From assembly GCF_015234305.1 (NCBI RefSeq), contig NZ_JADGMI010000003.1, positions 186,001 through 250,000 of the forward strand: a DNA stretch of 64,000 bases, given 5' to 3'. Position 1 is the first letter of the stretch; every line of letters begins with the position of its first letter. This DNA is from Superficieibacter sp. 1612_C1 (GTDB lineage Bacteria > Pseudomonadota > Gammaproteobacteria > Enterobacterales > Enterobacteriaceae). Below, piece by piece: positions 50,806-63,010 of the stretch. The notes under the pieces are model-generated. The model worked only from the letters and a program-made list of their open reading frames with translations, made no database searches and was not told the origin of the DNA. Made by a program: the position numbers and the translations under genes.

Positions 50806-51128
50806 GAGGGATCCTTTTATTACAAGGGGATTTATCGCCATGTCGACGCAAGGCGTTTCATTACGACAACAGGTTCTGCTTGATGAGATGAGGCTACCGC
50901 CGGATGACGTACCATACAAGTATGTGTAAACAGAAATACGCCCGGCTTCACAAAATTAGTGCTGAAGAAAGCAGCATCTCGCGGGAATTTTATCCATCCG
51001 GGTTGAGATGGGCGCAATAAAAACACCTGGAGATCGCTGACAGAAACGCTATCACCGCAATGCGAATCCCTTTATTATTCAGGCTCATCAAGTTACTCTG
51101 CCTGACAGTTTGCGAAAAGGATGTCATC
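50806..51128. promoter_or_regulatory. Spacer upstream of the YiaK-like and DUF805 genes
   Basis: 323 bases between divergent genes with no convincing ORF. CATAC-aa-GTATG at 50913-50924 is a short palindrome about 110 bases upstream of the YiaK-like start and might be an operator. AAAAGGATG before 51129 is the ribosome-binding site of the DUF805 gene. Confidence 0.3.
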
Positions 51129-51488
51129 ATGAAATGGTTCTGGTATTGCCTGAAAAACTACTGCACGTGGGATTGCCGGGGACATCGCCGGGAGTACGCC
51201 TGTTTTAATGTCACGTTGATCGCTATCCCGGCCCTTATAGAATGGTTTCTGCCTCTTCATCTATTGTTCAAATTTTTGCCGATATGGATCATTCTGGGCC
51301 TCCTGCTTCTTATTCCCGTTGTCTGTTCACATATTCGCCGACTGCACGATCTCAACTGGTCCGGATGGTGGGTTATTCTGATTTTATTGCTGGGTCAGCT
51401 TCCTCTCGGCAGCATTCTGTTCACGCTCACGCTGTCGCTGCTTCCCGGTAGTAAAGGGGAAAACCACTTCGGGCGGCTGCCATATTAG
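51129..51488 (+). CDS. DUF805 membrane protein, divergent paralogue 1
   Basis: 119 residues from the ATG at 51129. Family pattern: KWFWYCLKNYCTW at the start, then HIRRLHDLNWSGWW and a glycine-rich tail ending NHFG. Three to four membrane segments. The charged GRARRKEYW motif is degenerate here (CRGHRREY). Probably a yhaH/yhaI paralogue; function unknown. Confidence 0.8.
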   Translation: MKWFWYCLKNYCTWDCRGHRREYACFNVTLIAIPALIEWFLPLHLLFKFLPIWIILGLLLLIPVVCSHIRRLHDLNWSGWWVILILLLGQLPLGSILFTLTLSLLPGSKGENHFGRLPY

Positions 51489-51600
51489 TGCCTCTGCCTC
51501 AATACATCACTCAGCTAAATAATTTCACCATTTCCATAAAAGCGATTAATATTATATTAATGCTTATAAAACAAATGATTGATAGCTGATTGAGGTTGAA

Positions 51601-51972
51601 ATGGATTGGTATCTTAAAGCTCTGAAGAACTACATTGGTTTTGGCGGCCGGGCGCGACGTAAAGAGTACTGGATGTTCGTGCTGGTCAATATCATTCTGA
51701 CCTTTGTGCTCGGCGTACTGGATAAGCTGCTCGGCTGGCAGCGTGCCGGTGGTGAAGGCATCCTGACGACCATTTACGGCGTGCTGATATTTTTACCCTG
51801 GTGGGCATTACAGTTTCGTCGCCTGCATGACACCGACCGTTCGGCCTGGTGGCTGTTGTTACTGCTTATCCCGGTCGTCGGCTGGCTGGTGATCCTGGTG
51901 TTTAACTGCCAGAACGGTACGCCAGGCAATAACCGTTTCGGTCCTGCTCCTAAGCTCCATTCGTGGGGATGA
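51601..51972 (+). CDS. yhaH: YhaH, DUF805 inner-membrane protein
   Basis: 123 residues (E. coli 121): MDWYLKALKNYIGF-GGRARRKEYW, three to four membrane segments, FRRLHDTDRSAWW and the GTPGNNRFGP tail. Function unknown. Confidence 0.93.
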   Translation: MDWYLKALKNYIGFGGRARRKEYWMFVLVNIILTFVLGVLDKLLGWQRAGGEGILTTIYGVLIFLPWWALQFRRLHDTDRSAWWLLLLLIPVVGWLVILVFNCQNGTPGNNRFGPAPKLHSWG

Positions 51973-52360
51973 TCTGGCTCGCTCAGAGGACTGACAAACG
52001 TTATCGCGTGGAATGGTGCCTGACGGCGCGTCGCTTGCACTGTCCTGAGAATTGCGCATAACAAATTAATATTATTAATTTTTGTAGGCCGGGTAAGGCG
52101 AAGCCGCCACCCGGCAAAACGGTACGAACCATTGCCACCCGGTTTGCCATTAGCCCCGGCTCCTCCTGTTAGAAACGTTTTTTATCTCCGGGCCGGCTGT
52201 TTTATCTGCATACTCATATAAAAGGCAAATTCATTGAACCACTAAAATTCATTATATCTATCAACCCTTTATATTATCCTAAAAATGGACACTAAAGATG
52301 TGAACGACGTCAAAATCAAATAGACTTCGCACAATCTTTCATTGTACAAGGTAGTTTAAT
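51973..52360 (+). other. yhaH-yhaI spacer with one REP unit
   Basis: 388 bases without a gene. A single REP unit lies at 52083-52116 (TGTAGGCCGGGTAAGG...CCACCCGGCA). The distal half (52200-52350) is AT-rich and probably carries the yhaI promoter. Confidence 0.6.
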
Positions 52361-52720
52361 ATGAATTGGTATATTGGAGTTTTAAAGAATTACGTTGGTT
52401 TTTTCGGTCGCGCACGCCGCCAGGAATTTTGGATGTTCGCCTTAATCAACGCCATTATTAGCGCTGTACTCAATGTTGTTCAAATGATATTGGGTATGGA
52501 GATTCCGTGGCTCACAATCATTTATGTGTTAGCTACCTTACTGCCGGCACTGGCCGTCAGCGTACGCCGCCTGCATGATACCGATCGCTCTGGCTTCTGG
52601 TTGTTTATCAGCCTTATTCCTCTTATAGGGGCGATTGTGCTAATCGTCTTTTATTGCAAAGAAGGCACCTCCGGTACTAACCGCTTCGGTAACGATCCGA
52701 AATACAGTATAAGCAAATAA
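52361..52720 (+). CDS. yhaI: YhaI, DUF805 inner-membrane protein
   Basis: 119 residues (E. coli 118): MNWYIGVLKNYVGFFGRARRQEFW, VRRLHDTDRSGFW, GTSGTNRFGNDPK. About four membrane segments. Function unknown. Followed by a strong terminator. Confidence 0.92.
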   Translation: MNWYIGVLKNYVGFFGRARRQEFWMFALINAIISAVLNVVQMILGMEIPWLTIIYVLATLLPALAVSVRRLHDTDRSGFWLFISLIPLIGAIVLIVFYCKEGTSGTNRFGNDPKYSISK

Positions 52721-52730
52721 TATTCTAAGC

Positions 52731-52756
52731 GGCACCTTTTAACAGGTGCCTTTTTT
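52731..52756 (+). terminator. Intrinsic terminator after yhaI
   Basis: GGCACCT (52731-52737) pairs with AGGTGCC (52744-52750), followed by TTTTTT (52751-52756). The next potential start codon begins at the following base. Confidence 0.88.
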
Positions 52757-52768
52757 ATGAGTGAAAAA

Positions 52769-53191
52769 ATGCACAACTGGTATAAACTGTATAAACACTC
52801 CTGGAACCATTGCTCAACCTTTTCCGGGCGTGCAAGCATCGCTGAGTACTGGGTTTTTAATATTATATATTTTTTAATATTCTTGATTTTTATAGCTATA
52901 GCTGCATGGGGAATTATGTTTGCGGAAGATAGTCCGCTAATAAATAATATTTGCAGACTTTTTGCTATCCCCATGAGCGCGCATTTTATGGTTGGAATAT
53001 TGCCTTTGATTTCCGTGACGGTTCGCCGTCTGCATGATGCAAATTTTAGTGGTATTCTTGCATTGCTGATGCTGGTTCCAGGAGGCTGGTTAGTCCTGAT
53101 AGTTCTGTGTTCACAAAAGGCTAAAACAGAAGCTAACCAGTGGGGTACCCCGGTCATTTATCCCTGGCAGAAAACGCCATATTCTCATTAG
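52769..53191 (+). CDS. DUF805 membrane protein, divergent AT-rich paralogue 2
   Basis: 140 residues from the ATG at 52769, whose MHNWYKLYKHSW aligns with the MNWYIGVLKNYV start of YhaI; ATG 52757 would add four residues but abuts the terminator U-tract. FSGRASIAEYWVFN and VRRLHDANFSG mark the family. It is longer and more AT-rich than its neighbours. The C-terminus overlaps the convergent yhaJ end by four bases. Expression needs terminator readthrough or a promoter inside yhaI. Confidence 0.75.
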   Translation: MHNWYKLYKHSWNHCSTFSGRASIAEYWVFNIIYFLIFLIFIAIAAWGIMFAEDSPLINNICRLFAIPMSAHFMVGILPLISVTVRRLHDANFSGILALLMLVPGGWLVLIVLCSQKAKTEANQWGTPVIYPWQKTPYSH

Positions 53192-54084
53192 CGTCCCATA
53201 AATAATTTAGGAATTTCACGCAGGCACCACGCTTTAGCCTCGCCCATGCTGTCGCGCCGCCAGGCCATAATAATATCAATCTCGCTGGTATATTCCGGGC
53301 TGACCACGCGCAAACGTCCTTCTGCAATATCCTGCTCCACCAGCGAATACGGCATGGTGGCGACGCCCAGCCCGGCCAATAACGCCTGGCGTTTATCTTC
53401 AATCGAGCTGACCGTCAGACGTGGCTGCTTATCGAGAAGCTGAACGGTCAGGACCGGACGCTCGCGGGCGGTATCGGCAACGGCAACGCCACGATACTTC
53501 ACGCGGGTGACTTCAGAGAGCGGCTCGGGTTCGCGGTGGATAGGATGATCCGGCGCGGCAACGTACACGTTCAGCACTTTATACAGCTTGCGGGAGTTAA
53601 TTTCAGACGAGGAGCGGAAATGCATATCTGGCGCGATAACAATATCCGCCCGCCCCTGCTCAAGGCGTTCCCACGCTCCGGCCAGCACCTCGGTAATAAT
53701 CGAGAGTTGGGTATTAGATTTTGTCGCCAGCTTCTCCACCAGCGGGAAAATGTCCTGAGTGGGCACCAGGGCTTCAGTGACCAGCGTCAGATGCGTCTCC
53801 CAGCCGCGGGCCAGCGCTTCGGCATCGGTCGTCAGCTTGTCAGCGGCTTCCAGCAGAACGCGGCCACGTTCAAGGAGCATTCGCCCGACGTTGGTAAATT
53901 TGGTACGGTGGCCGGAACGGTCGAACAGGATCACATCCAGTTCTTCTTCTAGCTTTTGCATGGTGTAGCTCAGGGCAGAAGGCACGCGTCCCAGCTCATC
54001 GGCGGCGGCGGCGAAGCTGCCGCGTCGGTCGATGGCATCCATAACGCGCAAGGCTTCCAGCGTGAGTGCTCTATCTTTAGCCAT
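53188..54084 (-). CDS. yhaJ: YhaJ, LysR-type regulator
   Basis: 298 residues, same as E. coli. HTH ALRVMDAIDRRGSFAAAADELGRVPSALSYTMQKLE and a C-terminal effector domain. In E. coli it activates yqjF in response to nitroaromatic derivatives and affects virulence genes in EHEC. Divergent from yhaK. Confidence 0.95.
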   Translation of the reverse strand: MAKDRALTLEALRVMDAIDRRGSFAAAADELGRVPSALSYTMQKLEEELDVILFDRSGHRTKFTNVGRMLLERGRVLLEAADKLTTDAEALARGWETHLTLVTEALVPTQDIFPLVEKLATKSNTQLSIITEVLAGAWERLEQGRADIVIAPDMHFRSSSEINSRKLYKVLNVYVAAPDHPIHREPEPLSEVTRVKYRGVAVADTARERPVLTVQLLDKQPRLTVSSIEDKRQALLAGLGVATMPYSLVEQDIAEGRLRVVSPEYTSEIDIIMAWRRDSMGEAKAWCLREIPKLFMGR

Positions 54085-54189
54085 TTCGCTCTCGTTCAGG
54101 AAATTTGAACATACCGGGCAGAATATCTGGCTTACATTGAAGCGTCCATCGCTTTAACATGAGTTTAGTGTAAAAAGAGGTCAAGAATT

Positions 54190-54891
54190 ATGATTACTAC
54201 CCGAACCGCTAAACAATGTGGGCAGGCAGATTTCGGATGGCTACAGGCCCGCTACACCTTTTCCTTTGGACACTACTTCGACCCGAAACTGCTGGGTTAC
54301 GCTTCCCTGCGCGTACTAAACCAGGAAGTGCTGGCCCCCGGCGCATCTTTCCAGCCGCGCACCTACCCAAAAGTGGATATCCTTAACCTTATCCTGGAAG
54401 GCACGGCGGAATACCGCGACAGCGAAGGCAGCCATATTCAGGCAACAGCCGGTGAAGCGCTGCTGATCGCCACTCAGCCCGGCGTCAGTTACAGCGAGCA
54501 TAACCTGAGTAAGGATAAGTCGCTGACGCGTATGCAGCTCTGGCTGGATGCCTGTCCGGAGCGGGAGAACCCGCCGCTGCAAAAAATTGCCCTTACCGAT
54601 ACCGCACAACAACTGCTGGCTTCTCCGGAAGGGAGCAGTGAGAGTCTGCAACTGCGCCAGCAGGTGTGGGTACATCATATTGAACTGGAGAAAGGCGAAC
54701 AGCTCAGTTTTCAGATCCACGGACCGCGCGCCTATCTGCAATCCATTCATGGTACGTTCCATGCGCAGACCCAGCAGCAGGAAAACCAGACGCTGACCTG
54801 CGGCGATGGCGCTTTTATTCGTGATGAGGCTAACATAACGCTGGTTGCCGATACGCCACTGCGCGCTTTACTGATAGATTTACCGGTGTAG
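54190..54891 (+). CDS. yhaK: YhaK, pirin-like bicupin
   Basis: 233 residues. The pirin N-domain FSFGHYFDPKLLGYASLRVLNQEVLAPGASF and two cupin folds match E. coli YhaK, a cytosolic redox-sensitive pirin homologue. AAGAGGTC lies before the ATG at 54190. Confidence 0.94.
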   Translation: MITTRTAKQCGQADFGWLQARYTFSFGHYFDPKLLGYASLRVLNQEVLAPGASFQPRTYPKVDILNLILEGTAEYRDSEGSHIQATAGEALLIATQPGVSYSEHNLSKDKSLTRMQLWLDACPERENPPLQKIALTDTAQQLLASPEGSSESLQLRQQVWVHHIELEKGEQLSFQIHGPRAYLQSIHGTFHAQTQQQENQTLTCGDGAFIRDEANITLVADTPLRALLIDLPV

Positions 54892-54916
54892 TTCCACTAA
54901 GCAAGTGAGTAAACCC

Positions 54917-55114
54917 ATGAGCAAAAAAACAACTAAAAAACGTCCTGCGATTAACCCTGTTCCCGTCACGCAACCGGCGATGGTTGCCGTGCCTCCGGCC
55001 TTTGGCTATGAAGAGATGCTGAGCGAACTGGAGGCGATCGTCGTGGACGCCGAAGGCAGGCTGGCGGAAGAAGACGTTATCCCGGACGGCGCGGCGCTAA
55101 GCCGAACGGTATAA
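54917..55114 (+). CDS. yhaL: YhaL, small conserved protein
   Basis: 65 residues from the ATG at 54917 (E. coli about 54); a GTG at 54905 would add four. Basic N-terminus MSKKTTKKRP, then the conserved FGYEEMLSELEAIVVDAEGRLAEE, resembling the first helix of XseB-like proteins. Function unknown. Confidence 0.85.
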   Translation: MSKKTTKKRPAINPVPVTQPAMVAVPPAFGYEEMLSELEAIVVDAEGRLAEEDVIPDGAALSRTV

Positions 55115-55161
55115 TCACCCGTCCGGGTTGCGCCATCCTGCGAGGGTGCAGCCGCAACGCA

Positions 55162-56526
55162 TTACGCACACACCACTTTGATCGCCAGCCCGCCGCGCGA
55201 CGTTTCCCGGTATTTGGCGTTCATATCTTTACCGGTTTCGTACATCGTCTCGATCACCTTATCGAGTGAGACGCGCGGTTCACTGGTGCGTCTCAGCGCC
55301 ATGCGCGCCGCGTTCACGGCTTTTACCGCATTGATCGCGTTACGTTCGATACAGGGGATCTGCACCTGCCCCGCCACCGGATCGCAGGTCAGCCCGAGGT
55401 TATGCTCCATGGCGATTTCCGCCGCGACGCAGACCTGTGCCGGGCTACCGCCGAGAAGCTCCGCTAGCCCCGCCGCCGCCATTGAGCACGCTACGCCGAT
55501 TTCCCCCTGACAACCCACTTCCGCTCCTGAAATAGACGCGTTCATTTTATACAGCGCCCCTACCGCTCCGGCGGCAAGCAGGTAGCGGGAAATCGAACCG
55601 GTGTTGACCGGACGTCTGAACTTGTCATAGTAGGCCAGCACCGCCGGGATGATCCCGCAGGCCCCGTTGGTCGGCGCGGTCACGACGCGCCCACCTGCCG
55701 CATTCTCTTCGCTGACGGCGAGGGCAAACATATTGATCCAGTCGATCACGTTCATCGGATCGCTGGACAGGCTGTCGGAGGAGACCAGCATCCGCCGCAA
55801 TGCGACCGCGCGACGCGGCACTTTTAGCGGGCCGGGAAGCACGCCTTCCGTATTCATCCCACGCTGAATACCGGCAGACATAATCTCCCACAGGCTGACA
55901 CACTGCGCGTCAATCTCGTCTTTGCTGCGCAGGGCTAATTCGTTTTGCAGCATCAGGCCAGAGATAGACAGGCCGTGCGTTTCGCACAGCGCCAGTAATT
56001 CGCTGGCGGAACGAAAAGCGAAGGGCACCGGCACGTCAACCTGACGATCCTGACCGAAGTCCACCTCTTCGATAATAAAACCGCCGCCGATGGAGTAATA
56101 CGTCTTACTCAACAAGCGTTCTTCACCGCGCCACGCGCTGATACGCATCCCATTTTCATGGCGGGGCAAGGTTTCCGAATGAAAAATGACGTCGTCGGCA
56201 GGGGAAAATGCAACGCACGTAGCGCCATCTGCAATCGGCAAAACGCCGCTCTGCATCACCTGCTGAATAAAACCGGGGATGGCGTCGATATTGACGCTCT
56301 GCGGACGATTACCCGCCAGCCCCATAATCACCGCCGTGTCCGTGGCATGGCCTTTTCCGGTCAGAGAAAGAGAGCCATAGAGATCGACCACCAGCCGCGT
56401 CGTTTGCGTGGCCAGCCCGAGCGCTTCCAGCGCTTCGATAAAACATTTGCCGGCATTCATCGGGCCGACCGTATGGGAACTGGAAGGCCCAATACCAGGT
56501 TTAAAAATATCGAACACGCTAATCAT
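55162..56526 (-). CDS. tdcG: TdcG, L-serine ammonia-lyase
   Basis: 454 residues from the ATG at 56526 (GAGGTG upstream), exactly the E. coli length; the frame is open to a GTG at 56535. [10 protein letters not shown] near the N-terminus and the iron-sulfur cysteines in [21 protein letters not shown] and QIPCIERNA are those of [4Fe-4S] serine dehydratases. Converts serine to pyruvate. Last gene of the tdc operon. Confidence 0.97.
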   Translation of the reverse strand: MISVFDIFKPGIGPSSSHTVGPMNAGKCFIEALEALGLATQTTRLVVDLYGSLSLTGKGHATDTAVIMGLAGNRPQSVNIDAIPGFIQQVMQSGVLPIADGATCVAFSPADDVIFHSETLPRHENGMRISAWRGEERLLSKTYYSIGGGFIIEEVDFGQDRQVDVPVPFAFRSASELLALCETHGLSISGLMLQNELALRSKDEIDAQCVSLWEIMSAGIQRGMNTEGVLPGPLKVPRRAVALRRMLVSSDSLSSDPMNVIDWINMFALAVSEENAAGGRVVTAPTNGACGIIPAVLAYYDKFRRPVNTGSISRYLLAAGAVGALYKMNASISGAEVGCQGEIGVACSMAAAGLAELLGGSPAQVCVAAEIAMEHNLGLTCDPVAGQVQIPCIERNAINAVKAVNAARMALRRTSEPRVSLDKVIETMYETGKDMNAKYRETSRGGLAIKVVCA

Positions 56527-56614
56527 GTTTAGCACCTCAAAGATATAACCGGGAAAACAGGAGCGTTGTTAAAGCGTGGGCTGGCGGAACGCGCAGCCCA
56601 CGGCTGGCGTCGTG

Positions 56615-57010
56615 TTACAGCGTGTCACCGCGCAGGGCGAAAGCTTCAATTTCCAGCTTCACGTCTTTCGGCAAGCGGGCCACCTCCACGCAACTGCGCG
56701 TCGGATAGGTCGCCTGATGCTCATCAAAAAACTGCTGGTACACCTGATTGATAGCGGCGAAGTCGTTCATATCGCTGATAAAAAAGGTGGTTTTAATAAT
56801 ATCTCCCACCGTTAACCCGGCGGCGGTGATAATCGCCTTCACATTTTCCAGGCTCAGACGCGCCTGATCGGCCACCGCTTCCGGGATCGCCCCACTCTCA
56901 GGATCAACCGGGATCTGCCCCGAGGTGATCACCAGCTTGCCCAGGTCGATCCCTTGTACGTAGGGGCCGATCGCGCCGGGTGCACGTTTTGTTGTAATGC
57001 TCTTTTTCAT
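56615..57010 (-). CDS. tdcF: TdcF, RidA-family enamine/imine deaminase
   Basis: 131 residues (E. coli 129). RidA/YjgF signature APGAIGPYVQG and the late RSCVEVARLPKDVKLEIEA with the conserved arginine. It hydrolyses reactive enamines released by serine/threonine dehydratases. Starts one base after tdcE ends. Confidence 0.96.
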   Translation of the reverse strand: MKKSITTKRAPGAIGPYVQGIDLGKLVITSGQIPVDPESGAIPEAVADQARLSLENVKAIITAAGLTVGDIIKTTFFISDMNDFAAINQVYQQFFDEHQATYPTRSCVEVARLPKDVKLEIEAFALRGDTL

Positions 57011-57011
57011 C

Positions 57012-59306
57012 TTAAATCGCCTGAGTAAAAGTACGAGAGATCACATCCTGCTGCTGTTCGCGGGTCAGAGCGTTAAACCGCACCGCATAACCGGACACGC
57101 GGATGGTCAGGTTGGGATAGGCTTCCGGATGTTCAATCGCCGCCAGCAGCATATCGCGGTTCATCACGTTAACGTTGAGATGCTGCCCGCCTTCCACATT
57201 TGCCTCGTGATGGAAGTAACCGTCGAGCAGTCCCACCAGGTTGGTTTTGCGCACCACGTCATCTTTGCCCAGCGCCGCCGGAACAATGGAGAAGGTGTAG
57301 GAGATGCCGTCTTTGGCGTAGGTGAACGGCAGCTTAGCGACCGAGGTCAGCGAGGCGACAGCCCCTTTCCGGTCGCGACCGTGCATCGGATTCGCGCCCG
57401 GCGCAAATGGCGTGCCAGCGCGACGTCCATCCGGCGTGTTACCGGTTTTTTGCCCGTAAACCACGTTAGAGGTGATGGTCAGGATTGACTGCGTAGGGAC
57501 CGCATTACGATATGTAGGCAACACTTTAATTTTCTTCATAAAGCGCTCGACCAGATCGCAGGCAATGCTGTCCACGCGTTCATCGTTATTGCCGTACTGC
57601 GGGTACTCGCCTTCAATCACAAAATCCACCGCCAGACCGGTATGGTCGCGCACCGGTTTTACCGTGGCGTATTTGATGGCCGACAGAGAATCCGCCGCCA
57701 CCGACAGCCCGGCAATACCGCAGGCCATCGTGCGGTAGACATCGCGATCGTGCAGCGCCATCAGCGAGGCTTCATAGCTGTATTTATCGTGCATAAAGTG
57801 GATGATGTTCAGCGCGCTGATGTACTGCACCGCCAGCCAGTCCATGAAATGATCCAGGCTCTGCATCACCGTGTCGTAATCCAGCACCTCATCCAGCAGC
57901 GGCGCGGTTTTCGGCCCGACCTGGATTTTCAGTTTCTCATCGACGCCGCCGTTGATCGCGTACAGCAGCGTTTTGGCAAGGTTGGCGCGCGCGCCGAAGA
58001 ACTGCATCTGCTTGCCGATCACCATCGGGCTGACGCAGCAGGCGATGGCGTAGTCATCGCTGGCGAAATCCGTGCGCATCAGGTCGTCGTTTTCATATTG
58101 CAGCGATGAGGTGACAATCGATACCTGCGCCGCGTATTTCTTAAAGGCAATCGGTAACGCTTCTGACCACAGGATCGTCAGATTGGGTTCCGGCGCAGGT
58201 CCCATGGTGTGCAGGGTATGCAGATAGCGGAAAGCGTTTTTGGTCACCAGCGTGCGGCCATCCAGCCCCATCCCGCCAATCACTTCCGTGGCCCAAATCG
58301 GATCGCCGGAAAACAGCGAGTCAAATTCCGGCGTACGCAGAAAACGCACCATGCGGATCTTCATAATAAAGTGGTCGATCAGCTCCTGCGCCTGTTGCTC
58401 CGTCAGCTTACCGGCACGCAGATCGCGTTCAATATAGATATCCAGGAACGTCGCGGTACGCCCCAGCGACATTGCGCCGCCGTTCTGGGATTTTACCGCC
58501 GCCAGATAGGCAAAATAGAGCCACTGTACCGCTTCCTGCGCATTACAGGCCGGGCGGGAAATATCGCAGCCGTACTTCGCGGCCATCTCCTGAATTTGCA
58601 GCAGCGCGCGGCGATGCTCCGCCAGCTCTTCGCGCTGGCGCAGAGTCGCTTCGAGATCGTCTCCCCACTCCAGCTTTGACTGTAAATCAGCGAATTGCTG
58701 CTCGCGCTCGCGCACCAGATAGCGGATGCCGTACAGCGCCACGCGGCGGTAGTCACCGATAATACGCCCGCGCCCGTAGCCGTCCGGCAGACCGGTAAGC
58801 ACGCCCGATTTACGGCAGCGCAGCATATCTGGCGAATAAACATCAAACACGCCCTGGTTGTGGGTTTTGCGCAGCGCGGTGTACTGGTACTCAAAATCAG
58901 CGTCCATTTCCCGCCCGTAGGCCTCAAACGAACTTTTGATCATGTTGATGCCGCCAAAAGGATGCAGCGCGCGCTTCAGCGGCTTGTCCGTTTGCAGGCC
59001 GACAATCTTTTCCAGCGTCTGGTCAATATAACCCGCGTCATGGGCGGTGATGGTCGTCGCCACGTTGGTATCAAAATCGACGGGCGCATGGGTGGCGTTC
59101 TCAATGCGAATACCCGCCATCACCTTTTCCCACAGTGCCGCCGTGGCCGGTGTGGCCTCCGCGAGAAATGACTCATCACCCTCATAAGGCGTATAGTTTT
59201 GCTGAATAAAATCGCGAACGTTAATTTCACTTTTCCATTCAGCACCGTGAAAACCTCGCCATGCATCGGCAAAATGCATATCGTTAATATCGATATTTAC
59301 CTTCAT
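57012..59306 (-). CDS. tdcE: TdcE, 2-ketobutyrate formate-lyase/pyruvate formate-lyase
   Basis: 764 residues from the ATG at 59306, identical in length to E. coli TdcE; upstream in-frame codons to 59354 overlap tdcD. The catalytic cysteine pair is in [11 protein letters not shown] and the glycyl radical in RVSGYAVRF near the C-terminus. Cleaves 2-ketobutyrate (or pyruvate) with CoA to propionyl-CoA (acetyl-CoA) and formate; needs PFL-activating enzyme. Confidence 0.98.
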   Translation of the reverse strand: MKVNIDINDMHFADAWRGFHGAEWKSEINVRDFIQQNYTPYEGDESFLAEATPATAALWEKVMAGIRIENATHAPVDFDTNVATTITAHDAGYIDQTLEKIVGLQTDKPLKRALHPFGGINMIKSSFEAYGREMDADFEYQYTALRKTHNQGVFDVYSPDMLRCRKSGVLTGLPDGYGRGRIIGDYRRVALYGIRYLVREREQQFADLQSKLEWGDDLEATLRQREELAEHRRALLQIQEMAAKYGCDISRPACNAQEAVQWLYFAYLAAVKSQNGGAMSLGRTATFLDIYIERDLRAGKLTEQQAQELIDHFIMKIRMVRFLRTPEFDSLFSGDPIWATEVIGGMGLDGRTLVTKNAFRYLHTLHTMGPAPEPNLTILWSEALPIAFKKYAAQVSIVTSSLQYENDDLMRTDFASDDYAIACCVSPMVIGKQMQFFGARANLAKTLLYAINGGVDEKLKIQVGPKTAPLLDEVLDYDTVMQSLDHFMDWLAVQYISALNIIHFMHDKYSYEASLMALHDRDVYRTMACGIAGLSVAADSLSAIKYATVKPVRDHTGLAVDFVIEGEYPQYGNNDERVDSIACDLVERFMKKIKVLPTYRNAVPTQSILTITSNVVYGQKTGNTPDGRRAGTPFAPGANPMHGRDRKGAVASLTSVAKLPFTYAKDGISYTFSIVPAALGKDDVVRKTNLVGLLDGYFHHEANVEGGQHLNVNVMNRDMLLAAIEHPEAYPNLTIRVSGYAVRFNALTREQQQDVISRTFTQAI

Positions 59307-59331
59307 GAATACTACTCTCTCTACAAATAAA

Positions 59332-60540
59332 TCAGGCATATTCCACAGCGGCATTAATTTCCGCTAAGCTTAGCGCGTCCAGGGCAATCATTTTCTCTTC
59401 ATTGGTCGGAATAACGGCGCAGCGAACGCATGAGTCTTTCAGCGAAATAATTCGTTCGCCGGAGGCGTTAGGCAGATTATTTTTAACCTGATCTAACTCA
59501 ATGTTAAATACGCCCAGATGCTCAATGACCAGCCGACGAATAAGCGATGAGTTTTCCCCAATACCGCCGGTAAAAATAATACCGTCCAGGCGATGAAGCG
59601 CCGCCGCGTGTCCGGCAATATGCCGGGCAACACGGTGGACAAAGGTTTTAATCGCCAGTTGCGCTCGCGTATTTCCTTCATGCCAGGCGTTTTCCAGCAC
59701 CCGTAAATCAGAGGAGATGCCGGAAACCCCCAACAGGCCGGATTCACTGTTTACCACCCGTTCCAGGTCGCTGAGGGTTTGACCGGTTTGCCCGGCAATC
59801 CACACCATTGCACCGAAATCGACGTCGCCGCAGCGGGTGCCCATCATCAACCCTTCCAGCGGCGTCATCCCCATTGAGGTGTCGGCACTTTGTCCGTTAC
59901 GCACCGCGCAGACAGAGGCTCCATTACCTAAGTGAGCAATCACTAACCCAGAGTTGTGCGGGCTAAGATCCAGCAACGCGTGTGCCTGCTGAGAGACGTA
60001 CCGATGTGAGGTACCGTGAAAACCGTAGCGACGCACGCCCAGCTCTTCGTAATACTTCCACGGCAGGCCGTAGAGATATGCTTCGGGCGGCAGCGTCTGA
60101 TGAAAGCTGGTATCAAACACCGCTACCTGCGGGATGCCGGGAAACAGCGCCCGCGCTGACGCCATTCCGCTCAGATTGGCGTAATTATGTAGCGGGGCCA
60201 GAGAGGAAACCTGGCGAATTTGTTCAATCACCGCGTCGGTAATGATCACCGAGCGTTTAAATACATCGCCGCCATGGGCTACCCGGTGGCCAATTAAGGC
60301 CACGCTGGAGATTAAATTACGCGTTTCCAGTTCACTGGAAATGGCTTTTAAGGCTCCTTCATAAGAGTAATGCGCAAGTTTTTTTGGCTCACCGCCATTA
60401 ACCGATAAAAAAGCCTGTTCGGAATTAACGCCATCGGCAATCCCTGCTAATAATACGTCACAGGTTGCTGCGTCAAGAACCGAAAACTTAACCGATGATG
60501 ATCCACAATTGATCACCAGTACAACTGGAAATTCATTCAT
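59332..60540 (-). CDS. tdcD: TdcD, propionate kinase
   Basis: 402 residues, acetate/propionate kinase family: [13 protein letters not shown] at the N-terminus, [16 protein letters not shown] and FTGGIGENS. Makes ATP from propionyl-phosphate in anaerobic threonine degradation. Confidence 0.97.
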   Translation of the reverse strand: MNEFPVVLVINCGSSSVKFSVLDAATCDVLLAGIADGVNSEQAFLSVNGGEPKKLAHYSYEGALKAISSELETRNLISSVALIGHRVAHGGDVFKRSVIITDAVIEQIRQVSSLAPLHNYANLSGMASARALFPGIPQVAVFDTSFHQTLPPEAYLYGLPWKYYEELGVRRYGFHGTSHRYVSQQAHALLDLSPHNSGLVIAHLGNGASVCAVRNGQSADTSMGMTPLEGLMMGTRCGDVDFGAMVWIAGQTGQTLSDLERVVNSESGLLGVSGISSDLRVLENAWHEGNTRAQLAIKTFVHRVARHIAGHAAALHRLDGIIFTGGIGENSSLIRRLVIEHLGVFNIELDQVKNNLPNASGERIISLKDSCVRCAVIPTNEEKMIALDALSLAEINAAVEYA

Positions 60541-60570
60541 TTCAGACTCCGTTAATCCTGAATATGCGGA

Positions 60571-61911
<1,341 letters not shown>

Positions 61912-61924
61912 TCAGCAAAAGTAA

Positions 61925-62914
61925 TTAAGCATCAGCTAAGCCGGTAATTTGCGAAACGCGTGACAGATCGATATTGCCGCCAGAAATAATACTGACCGTT
62001 TTTCTGTTCTGAATATAACTGTCAAGTTTGCCACTCAATAATGCGGCACAGGCCAGAGCACCTGCACCTTCGGTGATCACTTTATTACGTTGAATTAAGG
62101 CCACCATGCTATTGCGAATTTCATCTTCGCTAACCAATACAATTTCATCGACCAGCTCACGAACGATTTCATAAGTAATAGCGCCGGGGCGGGAAACATC
62201 GCAACCGTCGGCAAGGGTGCCGCTGGTACGGTGGGTAGTTATTTCTCCGGCATAATAAGAAGCGGCCATACCATGAACGTTTTCAGACTGCACGCCAATA
62301 ATTTTAATTGTCGGGTTAATTGACTTTATCGCAATGGCAATACCGGCGATGAGTCCGCCGCCGCCAATCGGCACAATAACATTATCGACGTCATACAGAT
62401 CTTCCATAATTTCCAGACCAATCGTACCCTGCCCGGCAATGACTTTGGGATCGTCATACGGTGGAATAAAGATCCGCCCTTCCAGTTCAACAATTTCGCT
62501 GACTTTAGCAATGGTATCGTTGAAGTTATCGCCGTGCAGAACGACTTCAGCCGAGTAGTCGCAGGTGGCGGCAACTTTCGATTTCGGCGCGCCTTTCGGC
62601 ATTACCACTTTGCCGTCAATGCCAAGCATTGCGCAGGAGAGCGACACGCCCTGGGCATGGTTACCCGCCGAGCAGGCCACAACGCCTTTACGCCGTTCCG
62701 CATCACTTAACGAGCTGAGTTTGTTAAACGCGCCGCGAATTTTAAATGAGCCAGTACGCTGCATGTTCTCAAATTTTAAAAAGATCTCACCCTTGCAACG
62801 CTCACTAAAATAGTTAGAGCGCGGCATTCCCGTTTTATAAATTTTGCCGGCCAGTCTTTTTTTCGCTTCAAGAACGTCTTCAATAGAGACAGGGAGTTCG
62901 TAGGTAATGTGCAT
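61925..62914 (-). CDS. tdcB: TdcB, catabolic threonine dehydratase
   Basis: 329 residues, as in E. coli. The PLP lysine is Lys58 in [10 protein letters not shown], the phosphate-binding loop is [10 protein letters not shown], and there is no C-terminal ACT domain, distinguishing it from biosynthetic IlvA. Converts threonine to 2-ketobutyrate and ammonia; AMP-activated in E. coli. Confidence 0.98.
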   Translation of the reverse strand: MHITYELPVSIEDVLEAKKRLAGKIYKTGMPRSNYFSERCKGEIFLKFENMQRTGSFKIRGAFNKLSSLSDAERRKGVVACSAGNHAQGVSLSCAMLGIDGKVVMPKGAPKSKVAATCDYSAEVVLHGDNFNDTIAKVSEIVELEGRIFIPPYDDPKVIAGQGTIGLEIMEDLYDVDNVIVPIGGGGLIAGIAIAIKSINPTIKIIGVQSENVHGMAASYYAGEITTHRTSGTLADGCDVSRPGAITYEIVRELVDEIVLVSEDEIRNSMVALIQRNKVITEGAGALACAALLSGKLDSYIQNRKTVSIISGGNIDLSRVSQITGLADA

Positions 62915-63010
62915 AATAACCTCTTGAGATAAATTCAGGTATAAGGTAGCCGTCGATCTGATGAGTCAGATCTAAAATTCAGTAATGCGTTAAATTAAAG
63001 ACGATTGGTT

